64,000 nt of DNA, from positions 14,753,100-14,817,099 of the forward strand of contig OX030956.1 of NCBI GenBank assembly GCA_943735955.1, given 5' to 3'. The position numbers and the translations under genes were made by a program. Under the pieces are notes generated by a model. That model saw only the letters and a program-made list of their open reading frames with translations. It made no database searches and was not told the DNA's origin. Positions 1-11,100 of the stretch are shown one piece after another. How positions within the stretch are numbered: the first letter of the stretch is position 1; each line of letters begins with the position of its first letter. This DNA is from Piscicola geometra. Taxonomy: Eukaryota > Annelida > Clitellata > Hirudinida > Piscicolidae.

Positions 1-1201
1 AATTCTGTCCCAATAAAACGCTCAACCGATTCTAAAGCCAGAAAAATAGCTATCAATAAACACAAAATTAAAACGACAAGTGATAAAAGAATGGCGCGCC
101 AAATAAAGGTTGAGACAACCGCATACGCTTGTGATGATTGAAAGTGCCACGCATAAGAATAAATGGAAGCGTCGATGGCTTCGGACGAACGTAATAACAG
201 CTAAATGTCGAATGTTATGTTTGAGGTCGCGAGCTATTCATTTTTTTATATGCTTTTCTGCGTGGGTGGCGCGGATTAATGCTACAAGGCGTACTCACGT
301 AGGCTCATACATTTCGCCTTTAATTTCGTCTTTGTATCCGTCTTTCTCACATGACGCAATAATGAGGGCTTGAGAAGCGATGAATGAAAAAGCATTCAAA
401 GATTTTATAATAATGTCAAATGATTGAGCCATGGTTATATTTTTAATAGGAAAATAAGTATACTGGTATATATGTTTGAAGTACTGAATAATAAGAAAAC
501 AAATAACAAAATTAAAATTTGAAATTAAAAAAGAAACAAAATTAAAAATGGAAAAAATTAAAAATTTAAAAATTTAAAATGCACAAAATTTAAATTTATA
601 TCAATTATATTTTATATTTTCTATAAATAAAACTGCTAATAAAAATTTTATATTTATAGACATTTTAAAACCATATAGCCGAATGAAGAAATTTGGAAAA
701 GAAAGTTATTAGAAAGATTGAAATTAAATTATTGATTTGTAGCAAAATTGAAAAAAACTTGTTTTTACCAAGTTTAAAAAATCCTTGATTTTTGCCTTTT
801 AATTTTTCAATAGAATCTAGTGAATTTTAAATTTAAAACTCTTTCATTAAGTTTAATAAAAAAATAAAACTTAGTTTAGTGTTACATTAGTCTAAAAGCA
901 TTAAAGTAAAACTAATTATTCCCAGTAGCAGAATCACACAGGGATTCAATAAAATTCCCCGCTACTATTAGAATAGTGTGCACTGCAAAATGCAATCATC
1001 ATTTGTGGCTGGACTTTCGAAATGAGTTAGGATCAACATGACAATAACGAAAACAAACTCACCAACATCATCACCATTATACCCATGTTTCAAAACATAA
1101 TTTTCTCATATAATTGCGAAAAAATAATACATAAAAAAAATTTTTAAATTTAATTTGCTAATTGAGAACTCAAAAATCCATCAAATTTTCATCAATTTCA
1201 G

Positions 1202-4200
1202 ATAATGGTTACTCAAGTTTTCATCATCCACACAACTCTGCTCTACAACGTGGTGAAGGTATATTCTCCTAACATTTAAAGCTTAGTTAAATTGGATAAA
1301 TTCTAAGTTGTTGCCACCAACACTCGTATATCACGGAGGTCATATATCTCTCACTCAATTTAAAAAGTTATTTCAAGAAAAAAAAGATAAATCATTTTTT
1401 TCTTTTCAAATAAGTAAGTATTTACCATTTTTGGAAGATAATTCTGTAAAAATAACATGTATTTATTATGTTGAAATCTTTTAAAAGAAAAAAACATTGT
1501 AATTAAATATACTAGCTACGACGACATTTTTATGTTGAAATTGAAATAAAATTGAAATTTATGGTTCGAGTTAAGAATATAGAGATAAATATCTTTAGAA
1601 AGTATACAACTAAATTAGTTAGGTATATTTAGAGACACGTTTGTTTCAAGAAAATATCGAGAGCTCAAGGATAAGCAAGCACAGGAAATAATAGTGGTGG
1701 CGACAATCTATATTTTATCATTTATTGTATTTTTCATGAATTTTGTTAAAATTAAAAACTATGGTGATTTATATTAATTTGGCATATAGTAGGGGGACAT
1801 AAATAGACAAAAATAGGAAAAACTGGAAAATCATTACGTCCAATTGGGAGAAAGTTCATTAGGTTTTTTTATTAATATTTTATATTAGAGGTTGGTAATT
1901 ATTAATTAAAAACTCCCTACCACACTCAAAAAACTTAATCAATGTTTCAGCTTTGTTGAGTAAAAAAATCCTTAGCTATTATAGTTTACTCACCTTTCAC
2001 GATAGTTGAAAAGTAATTGAAAATTGAACAAACCTTTGATTTAAAATTCAGATGACTGTTGAAAAATGTGATTTTTATTGAATCTTAAAAATAGTTTGAA
2101 AACTTAGAAAAACGTTTTGAAAACAAAGAAAAACTTTTGAAAACTTAGAAAAACGTTTTTAAAACGTTAACATCTATAATGTAAAGGATGATTTTCTTTT
2201 AGCCAAACATTTTTCAAAAAAGCTGCTAACGCTGAAAAGTCTCATATGCATGATGCACTGCCCCATGGAGATTGCCAATGGGAAAGTGACCACAAATGAA
2301 ACAGTTCAGAAAACAGCAAAACATGTCAACACATGCTATTACTACGTCACCGTGTTTTTATTATTATTTTAACAAGATCAAGAATTAGTGAAGCAAGGTT
2401 TGGAAGATATTCAGTGAAGAAAAAATGAGATATGAAGAACAAAGAAAAATTATAGAACATTTCGTCTTTTGCATTCGTTACAGATACTGAGGTTGAGTTG
2501 CAAGTTTTCAGCTCAAATGTTTTTTCCGTAACACTATCACAAGCCGTTGATTACCTAAAACCTAATCTGCAAGGCAGCAGGGCCGTGAATCTGGAAGGGA
2601 AACTGAATGGGTGATAGCATTTGCCGAAGGTGTTTCTTCGAACTAGAAGTTGAGCTGACTCAAAGAAGAAAGCGAAATAGACGATATGCTTGTTGAAATT
2701 AAAAAGTTTATTATAAATTTTGAATAAAAAGTAGTGTTTTTATTTTGTTATTTCTGCTAACGGGGCTCAAGTTGCTCTGGGTAGCGCTTATCTCTTTTTC
2801 TTAAATATAATTTAATTATTCTTTCACATAATACCCACAATACCCTAAAATTAAAAGATAAAAAAAATTGCAATTTGCAAAAATTTTATAAATGGTAAAA
2901 CCATTCAAACTTTTCTTTCGGCTATTTTAAAACAATTATGAAAAAGTATTAATAAAATCATCATTGATTTATCTTCAAATCAATTAATTTTCAAAAACAG
3001 AAAAGTACCCCAAGAATCGAGCCGCTGGTTACAACGACAACTCATTGGTAAAAATTAATTGAAATGATCTTGCTATACTAACTCTATTTAAATGTTTAAA
3101 AATTCAAAAAACTTTGAATTTAAACTACAAAATAAATATCGAAACAACACTTTTGTTTTTCCAGATAAGTGATGAGTATTTCGAAGACTATAAGGCCGCT
3201 GAAAACTTGATAGACATGATGCAAGGAAACAAGAGCAGCAAGGTGAACACTGCATTCATCGACTACAATGAAAAACTCCGCATGCGTTTTTCACCGGAAA
3301 GTCTTGATGGAAGTAAAGTCATCAAAAACAGGACGACATCCAAGTATTCGACTGCTGACTACCAGAATGATGATGCATCGCATTTCAGTTATGAGGAAGA
3401 TAACACAAAGAGTTCAAAAGAATTTGAAAGTAGCGAAAAACCGACAAAAAGTCATTACACTAAGCAAATAATTGATTGTCTAAATCTCACATATCCCATT
3501 TTAATGGTATGGAAGCTTGAAAATCAGATTCAGAACGCGGGTCTTAAGCCTCACAAGCAAAAGCAAATAAGAGACGAAATGCTGGAAAAGATTTTGAAGG
3601 CTAACTACAACAGACACATCAGTGCTGGAATGAGTGTCGTGTCTGCCATGACAAACTATTTATCCCTCACCAACGATGTCGAGGGTCTTTATCTCTTTGT
3701 GAAACTTGTTACAGAACTATCCCAGGTATTTTAAGAACTTTGAATTGTTTTGAAGTTTGTTTCAAATAAACATGCTAATTCCTATGAAGTGCTCGTATAA
3801 ATTCACATTTAACTTTTTTCTACTTTAAAAATAATTTTTAAGACATTTTCTTACAACATTTTCTTAATGATTATGTTTCATGGAAGAACTTAATATTTTC
3901 TGAAATACTTAACTGAGTTGCACAAATGGTACTGAATAAAAAACACGCATACTTCGTTTATTGACGTATATATTTAAAAATTTATTTTCATTTTTAGTGT
4001 TTTCAAATCTGAAATATTTTCTATTTTGAGCTTGCGGCTGGAGTTTAAAAAAGTATTTTTTCGTTTTTCCAATATTTTTTTCACGCATATTTTCATTAAA
4101 ATGTCGCTTCAAGTAAAATAGATTTTCTTCAAAATATTTCAGTTGAAAAAAAAAGATTTATATTTCTAAACTTGATGACTTTTAAAATAACCCTTATAAT

Positions 4201-6012
4201 GGAATCTTTCTTTTATGGCGTTTCAGTTAAATTTTAATTTACTTCTTTGAAGGTGTCAGACGACTCTAGCATATATTCGAATTTAGAAAAAGGCTTCAAA
4301 TTTTCCAAGAACGACGAGGTGAGAATTAAAAATAGCTTCTCAGCAGTTTTTGACCTCATAACACGTTTTTTCTTATCTTACAGCGAAACGTTAAAGAAAA
4401 AGACGTCTCGCAGAGTGAGAGAAGAAGACTGAACCGAGAAATAAAGAACAGACTGAAGATTAAGGGACAGCTACCGAAAGACAAAAACAATAGTAAGAAT
4501 TCTAGAAATAATTATAACAACATTTCTAAGAACCCACTCAGAAAACATTCTCACAAAGAAAAAATGCTCGAAAAAAACCTGGAAAAGCTCAAAAAGATTA
4601 ACGATAAAAACTCAAACAAGCAAACCGATGGTAGCAACAGCAGCAAAACCGACAATAACTTCAGCTCATTATATGCCTCCAACGAAAACAACGATGGAGA
4701 GAGTGAGTATGAGTCGTTCAATAAGGCCGTTAATGACGTTTACAACGACGAATTGAACAGGGATTCGCACGGAAATGGCGTTAAAGAGAGACATGGCAGT
4801 AACAACAACAAAAACAACAATGTGCAAAACAACATTGTTAATAGTAACAGCTACAAGGACGACTATCATAGGAACACTTACATTCCAAGTGAGATTATCA
4901 CAGATGAGAACATCAAAAACAACAATAACTATCCTAATAGAAATGATAAAAATGCAATTCATAATAGACACGCTGACGCCGTAAGTCACAATGCAGTGCA
5001 TAATGAAGGCACGTATGGTGGCATTCAGGGCTTTGGTGGCAACAATAGGAAAGAAATGATGGAGAGGCAAATGAAAGAACGCCCAGATTACATAAACAAT
5101 AAAGTAAATAATGCCTTGGCTAACGGAAACAAGAACGATCAAGCTTATGGCGAGAATACAGCAGGCAACCAAGAGGAATTAGTGAAGAATGTTTATAACA
5201 GCCATCGTGTTAGCAATCTTAACGGAAATAACGGACGCAACCGACTTGACAGTCACAGTCTCCACTTCAATGCTCAGAACAACAAAAACTCAATTTCTCT
5301 CAACAACTACAAAAACGAAAAAACACGCAAAGAAATTCCATTAAATGAACAGCGTTTCTATGGCACAAGAAATCTTGGATACCAAGGTTATGAGAGCCAC
5401 AACGCTCAGATCAGCTCCCACAACCAAAACAACCAGAATCATAGAAATATATTTCATCCAGATGTTTGGATAGAGAAAGATACGAACAGTGAAAACGACA
5501 TTTCTAAGCATGACACGCATGTATATAACAATCAAAATAGTCGTGAGCAAGGAAGGGACAGATGGAGCGAGGTTGCATGGAGTCGCAAAGGGTTAAATGA
5601 TCCGCAGCCAAGATATGGAGAGAAGAATAGTGGTTTTGATTCTTACAAATTGAATGACGTAAACACCTACAGTGATGGTTTTCCAGTCATTGTTAATGAT
5701 CACCACAACTACGTTAGCTTCTACGACGAGCCGTACAGTCCTAAAGAGAAAGAACACCAAGACGATGAGTCTAATACGATGGAAATCTTGAAAGGCCAAG
5801 ACTCAACAAATCCCAATAATTACCAAAACTTTGGAAAAGCCAATATGAATAATTTCTACAATCACCAGTTCCCCCATACAAATAACCAAAACAAACAACA
5901 ATTTCTCTCCAGCCACTACCAGAGTGAGAACACATATGGAGACAAAGAGTACGACCCGGTTGAACAAGAGAGGTCCAAGTTGAAAAAAGCCATTTCAGAT
6001 TATTTGAGTTAA
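1202..6012 (+). CDS. Asn-rich single-pass membrane protein, copy 1 (5' exon missing)
   Basis: Exons I can support are 1202-1258, 3001-3047, 3165-3725, 4253-4318 and 4384-6012 (TAA at 6010). Each is bounded by AG and GT, and the phases fit (1, 1, 0, 0, 0, 0). By comparison with copy 2, the missing first exon encodes the start codon and the membrane anchor and lies left of base 1. The product is not a family I recognise. The 187-residue exon holds a charged region followed by a more hydrophobic, helix-like stretch (LTYPILMVW, then SAMTNYLSL and LYLFVKLV). The last exon starts with a basic segment and becomes about 450 residues rich in Asn, Lys, Ser, His and Gln, probably disordered. Compared with copy 2 I count about eight amino-acid replacements and three silent changes. 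No stop or frameshift breaks this copy inside the window. Confidence 0.75.
2484..2614 (+). CDS. Candidate alternative terminal exon, copy 1
   Basis: A pyrimidine-rich acceptor (ttacag) precedes an open segment that accepts the phase-1 end of exon 1202-1258 and runs 42 codons to TGA at 2612-2614. An AATAAA signal follows at 2723-2728. Spliced this way the gene gives a short anchored protein instead of the long Asn-rich one. No donor in this segment gives the phase needed to continue into 3001-3047, so the two ends look mutually exclusive. Its codons begin T-E-V-E-L-Q-V-F. The use of this exon is inferred; transcripts would decide. Confidence 0.45.
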
Positions 6013-7718
6013 AAAAGAAAAAGTGATAGTTCATCTATGCCCCTTCAGACTTAAGCTATAATTTGGATATAATTGTATATTTAATATTTAATATATTCTA
6101 TTATATTGAAAGTGTTTAATTTTTGTGATTGCTTTAAACTCTAAAAAGGTTTACGTAACCATCATCAAAGCCCGGTCGTTCAATTTTGCTGTGCTCTGGT
6201 TAATTTCTATCAAGCCTAATATACCTCTTCAAAACGGATTTTCCACCTCATTATATTAATTATTAAAAAAATTTAATTCAATTATGTTAAAATAAATTTT
6301 TTTAGTTTAAAAATTTATTTCAATTTAAAAAACTGTGTTTTTTGTCACTTATGAAAGTATAATTCAATTCTAATATATTTCCAAAGCATAAAAACCTTGA
6401 AATTTTTATTGTATTATTTTTGGCTGCTATGGAAAAGTTTCAGAATACATAGACTTGTGAAATTCTTAGAAATGGTTATTTTGTGTGCACATGAATGACG
6501 TGTCAAATAGAGTAGATTTGAAGGTACGTGCAATAGCCATCACTTTAAATCAATTCAAGCGGAGTAGGCCAAATATATTCCTGATTTAAAACTTTCTTTT
6601 GAACATACGCTCTTTATTCTATTTTTGAAAAGGCATTGCAAGCCTTTAATTTTTGAACATCACTTTTTGATGTTAATGATTCCAAAGGCGTGAATGTTGA
6701 GCTGAAATGTTAAGGTTTAGTCGCTTGGAGGAAACCAGCTGCGGATATCTTGTTTTCAACTGACTCTTCAGTATTTTATCCTATTACACTTCTTACAGCG
6801 CTGATTTAAAGCAGATCCAATAGATTAAAAAAAGATGATAATTAAAGTTTTAAATAAGACAATAGAAAGCCAGCTTAATTCATGAATAATTTAACTTTGA
6901 ATTTATGGAAAGAGCGTCATTCTGGAAGGTCTTTGATATTTTAAAATGATACTGATGAACGCAAAAATCGCTAATAATATTTTTTCAAAACCATTTTCTT
7001 TTATCTGTTGATCAATGACAATATGAGTTTGATTTTCAATTTAGAAGGCATTTTTAAAGTGTTTTTTTTTACAGAAAAAATTACAATTTTGGCACTAGAT
7101 TAATTTTCTTTTTGAGACAATCTGATAGTCATTTACAAATTTTGTACAAAATCACAGATTCAAGTTTATCAAAGTTTAAAAAAATGTAATATAAAAATTT
7201 ACGTGAATTTATGTGTCTTGTTGATAATCCATCTTGAATATCATTTAAAATGTTAATTATCTTTTTTTTTGAAAACCTATTGCACATTCAAAATATTAAT
7301 TTTGTTGAAAATATAAAAAAATAATGTCATTTAAAAACATCTCACTCTAATCATTAAAAAAATTGGATAGGCTATTTTATTCATGAAACAGAATTTTTGA
7401 TAGGCTATCGTTTCATAGATTTCCAATATATTCTACTATAACCAAAATAATCTGAAACCCAATGGTTTTAAAATGATGTATTCTTTAGAGATTTGTTACG
7501 AATCGTGAGACATTGATATTTTGAACTAGTCTATTCAACGTATACTCCATCAAGTGAATTGTGAATGTTACAAGTGATTTTATTTAATTCAAGTCATTTT
7601 GTGATTTTCTTCTCCACATAATATAGCATTAGTTTAATTTGTTCTTCACAATATATTGTGTGGCTTGAAGTAAATGTTGATTATAAAATTTCAAAACGAA
7701 ATAATAAGTTCAATTACC
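6013..7718. other. 3' flank of copy 1, no further gene seen
   Basis: AT-rich sequence, duplicated at 17464-19168. I see no convincing AATAAA within 200 bases of the stop; one lies near 6290. Reading frames here are short and not conserved in length between copies. Confidence 0.6.
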
Positions 7719-8880
7719 TAATTATAGCAAAAACCCAAAAATGCAAAGCATGAAACGTCTTATAATGATATTGTACTCTTTCCGATTTAGAATAAGAATA
7801 TTCTATTCACTCTTTTTTATTTAGAAAAAGTGTAAAAAATATTTTTGAACATATTATATTGAAAAAAAGGTGTAATTTCAAAAAAAAGAAAAATATTTAA
7901 ATTGAGTTTATTTCTATGAATTTCTCGACGCTAAATCGGAAATATTTCCGTTAAGCCTGTCCCTTTCAGCTTTGATTAATTAGCTGTTCTTCACAATCCT
8001 TTGCTTCGTCAGTCCTTATTTCGAGTAGTCCAAAACCATTTTTTTATGGTTATCATATGTTGTGTTATTACTTTTTTAAATGCGTCTTTGAAAAATCAAG
8101 ATTGATAGTCAAGGAAAAGGACTTTAATGATGATAGATTACACATATTTTATAATACATGAATGAACTTTTAATTGAAAGAAATTTGTGGGTCAAAAAGT
8201 TATCTTGAGTGAAAGCTTAAATAGATTGATGATGACAGCAAACACAGCAATTATTTATGCAGTCTTATTATAATCGATGGTTTTCAGAACGACAAGACAT
8301 CAACGTCAAGTTACTTAATTATCAAAGAAACCTTGAAAGTTAAATTATTTAAATTAACTAAAAAAAGATATTTTTAACAGCAATTTGTATATTAAAAATC
8401 ATAATTAAAATCTTTCCACTAGGAACATTCATGGCCAGAAGCCGGAAAATTATCTGTCATAAAAGTTCTAGCGCGTAATTCGAAGTCTCTTAAATCTGAA
8501 AAGTCATGATACTTTTTTAGCTTGTGAAACGGCGATGAAAATGTCTTAAAAATGTAAAAAAAAAGTACATTTTATTTTCTTATCTAGTTTTTTATATAAT
8601 TACTTCAAAAATTTACATAGTTTAAATTTACTGAAAAACAATTTCGTTAACAAAAAACGTTCTCATCATTATTTGAAAAAAGTTTATATCTAGAAAAAAA
8701 CTAAAAGGAAAAACTGGAAAAAAGACAGGTAAAAAGTTTTGAAGCGACATTACGAATTCATAATGCAGCTTTCTTCACACAAATCGACTAGTAAGGATTT
8801 ATGTCCTATACATAATACTAAGAATAATTTAGGAGTAATTATATCTGTATATAAATATAAATAGCGGAAAAAACCCCCAC
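7719..8880. other. Intergenic DNA, nothing recognised
   Basis: AT-rich, with homopolymer runs and no open frame of note. It contains the inferred junction of the tandem duplication at its left edge. Confidence 0.5.
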
Positions 8881-8881
8881 G

Positions 8882-9372
8882 CGTATATGTATATGTTACA
8901 GGCGATGTATAGAATTAGGCATTCCATGGATTGTCTGAAAGTGAAATGCCTGATTCAATCAGTCATTCTATGGATTTTTTTTGATTAATCAAATAAATTG
9001 ATATTCCTTTTTAACTTTTTGCATTAAACTATAAAACTGTTTCAAAATATTAAAACATTGTACTCTAAAAAAATCGATTTATTAAATGAAATGCCATTCA
9101 TCATTAACTTATTTCAGTTTTTTTATTGCAGTAAACTATCAATCTGTAAAAAAAAAAGATTTATTATTTTAAATAACATTCATCATTAACTTGTTTCAGT
9201 TTGTTTTTATTTTTGTTGTAGTAAACCATAAAACTGTAAAAAAATTAAAACAAAATTGCAAGCAATGATTTATCCTTAGGAATGACTGATTGTATTAGAC
9301 AGTCCATGGATTAGTTTAAAATTTCAGGCAATCTATGGATTTTCCTATTCTACACCTTGCCTATAACACATA
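8882..9372. mobile_element. MITE-like element with imperfect terminal inverted repeats
   Basis: The left end reads '...gtatatgttacaggcgatg' followed by 'ccatggattgtctgaaa' and 'caatcagtcattc'. The right end, on the opposite strand, reads '...gtatgtgttataggcaagg' followed by 'ccatagattgcctgaaa' and 'caatcagtcattcc'. That is an imperfect inverted pair of roughly 90-100 bases around a short non-coding core. The size (about 0.49 kb) and lack of coding capacity fit a non-autonomous DNA transposon. I cannot identify a target-site duplication with certainty. Confidence 0.6.
9071..9240. repeat. Two-copy tandem repeat (~85 bp) inside the MITE-like element
   Basis: The run 'cattcatcattaacttatttcag' through 'gtaaactatcaatctgtaaaaaa' recurs directly downstream as 'cattcatcattaacttgtttcag' through 'gtaaaccataaaactgtaaaa'. 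A third, more degraded copy of the end of the unit precedes it near 9020. Confidence 0.65.
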
Positions 9373-9662
9373 CATAAAGAAACCGCGTCTATATAAACGA
9401 CAAAAACGGAAAGTCGCTTAAAAACATAAAGGTAGACCAAACTTGCTTTTAAGAAATACCTTTTTAAATGGTTATACTCGATTAAACAATTGATTCTAAA
9501 CTGATTGTTTAGAAATTCGAAAATTTCCAAAGCTTATTAAAGAAAATAAACCAAGGTAAATTTTTTCTCAGTTTTATTTAATTGTACTTTTTTATAATCA
9601 TGGTAAGTTTAAAATATATTTTAAACTTGAAAATCTACAGGCAGAAACTAAAAACTACTTTT

Positions 9663-9738
9663 CAGTCGCTCACGCAGCCAAAATTGGGAGAAACAGCGAG
9701 CAACGGGCTTTGTTCAGCCATGAAAGAGATTCATTAGG
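9663..9738 (+). other. Candidate 5' untranslated exon of the copy-2 gene
   Basis: A segment of clearly higher G+C sits between 'cttttcag' and 'gtaatt', good acceptor and donor contexts, about 1.4 kb upstream of the first coding exon at 11101. The only ATG in it opens a six-codon reading frame ending at TAG just before the donor, so it would be non-coding or a short upstream ORF. It is supported only by splice-like edges and composition. Confidence 0.3.
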
Positions 9739-11100
9739 TAATTTACCTTTGTATTGTCGACTAAGGCTCTGGTTATTAGTTTTTTAAACAAACCTATATC
9801 TTTTCATTCGTTTATATTTTGAAAAACTGTTCTTCTTATGTAATTCAAATTTAGCGATCTTCAAATTTGATGTTTAGATTAAACGAGGTAAACTATTTTA
9901 GATTGATTATTAATTAATGATTAAGCTTCGTGTAACCAAGTTATTGAATTTTTATGTTTCATCTCTGAATATTTACTTATTTTTCAGAAAAATTTAAAAA
10001 AAGAATTATTTAAAATTATTTTTGTCATTTATTATTATTTTTTAAAGATATTGTATAAAGTTAGTTAAAAAATTGAAAACATATTTTGAAAAGTAATACA
10101 TAAGTCAATTCATAACATTTCTTTAAAATTACTTATTAAAAGTATATTTGTAATAAAAAATAATTTGGTAGAAAATACAAGAAAATCTGAAAAAAAACAA
10201 AACCGTGGATGTTAAAGAGGAGTGCAACTCAGTACGTAGGTTTCCAAGTGCGTCATAACTCACGAAGAATCGCATGAAATCTTCGTTTATTATTTATTCT
10301 ACTCCTTTCACTCAATTATTAATTCAAGCTTTCCATTTTTTGATTACGTCCTTCTTTATATAACCTTCGGCTATTTTTTGAGGTTTTTGTTCTTAAAAAG
10401 CTTCTTTTTTTGTACGAAGACACATACATTTATTTTTTTAAATATTGAAATTTTAAAAATTGAAATCTTTGGAAAACCTTTTTTTATCTTGATGGGTTTA
10501 AAGTAATTTTTGGAAGATGAAGTTTGAAACTAAAAAGACTATAAATTAAAACTATTTGTTTTTGAGTTTAAGATGTGTTTTTCCTGAAAAGACAGATTTC
10601 TAAATTTTAAGTATCTCAAAATTTATAGAAATTCAATTTAGTTTTTTTAAATAATTGAAATTTATAGAATATTTAAAAAAAATACTCGTTAAATAGTAAC
10701 ATTTAACATTTTAGTTACATTCAAATTAATTGTAATAATCGTTTCCACACCTCTAAGCAAAAACATATAAAAATCAGGTTCAAACGATATTAGTGAATTT
10801 TATTTTCAAACACTTTAAGGAAAGATGTAATACTTTGCGGGTAAACAATAACGAAAAACTAATTGCATTGATGTATAAGAAATCGTGTTTCGGTGATAAA
10901 TCAGACATATTTTTAATTTTTTTAAATAAAAAAAATGAGCAAAATACAAATTAATTGTTCACGAAAAAGTTGTCAATATAGTTTTATCGATTTTTTACAC
11001 ATTTAAAATAAAAATAAATATTTTTAGATATCTAAAAATATTTTTGAAACGAGAAAATCTTCACAATTCAGGCGAAAACCAAAGGAAAGAATCAACAAAA

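Larger units (their letters stand above)
1..7718 (+). repeat. Tandem segmental duplication, copy 1 (left end cut by window)
   Basis: Bases 1-7718 align almost without a break to 11437-19168, in the same orientation and about 11.45 kb apart. Exons, introns and 3' flank are all conserved, with scattered substitutions and small indels. Homology stops abruptly near 7718: copy 1 continues with different sequence after the shared run 'aagttcaattacc'. If the copies are immediately adjacent, the unit is about 11.45 kb, copy 2 begins near 7719, and copy 1 begins about 3.7 kb left of the window. That placement is inferred; the alignment itself is seen directly. Confidence 0.95.

Noticed and set aside
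110..373. 87-aa open frame, with a counterpart at 11540-11731
   Set aside because: It lies in intron 1 of the duplicated gene. The copies differ by indels that change the frame and length, which argues against coding.
4669..5172. Long minus-strand frame, also at 16120-16623
   Set aside because: It is the antisense shadow of the Asn-rich exon; Val/Ile-rich text is what AAC/AAT codons give in reverse.
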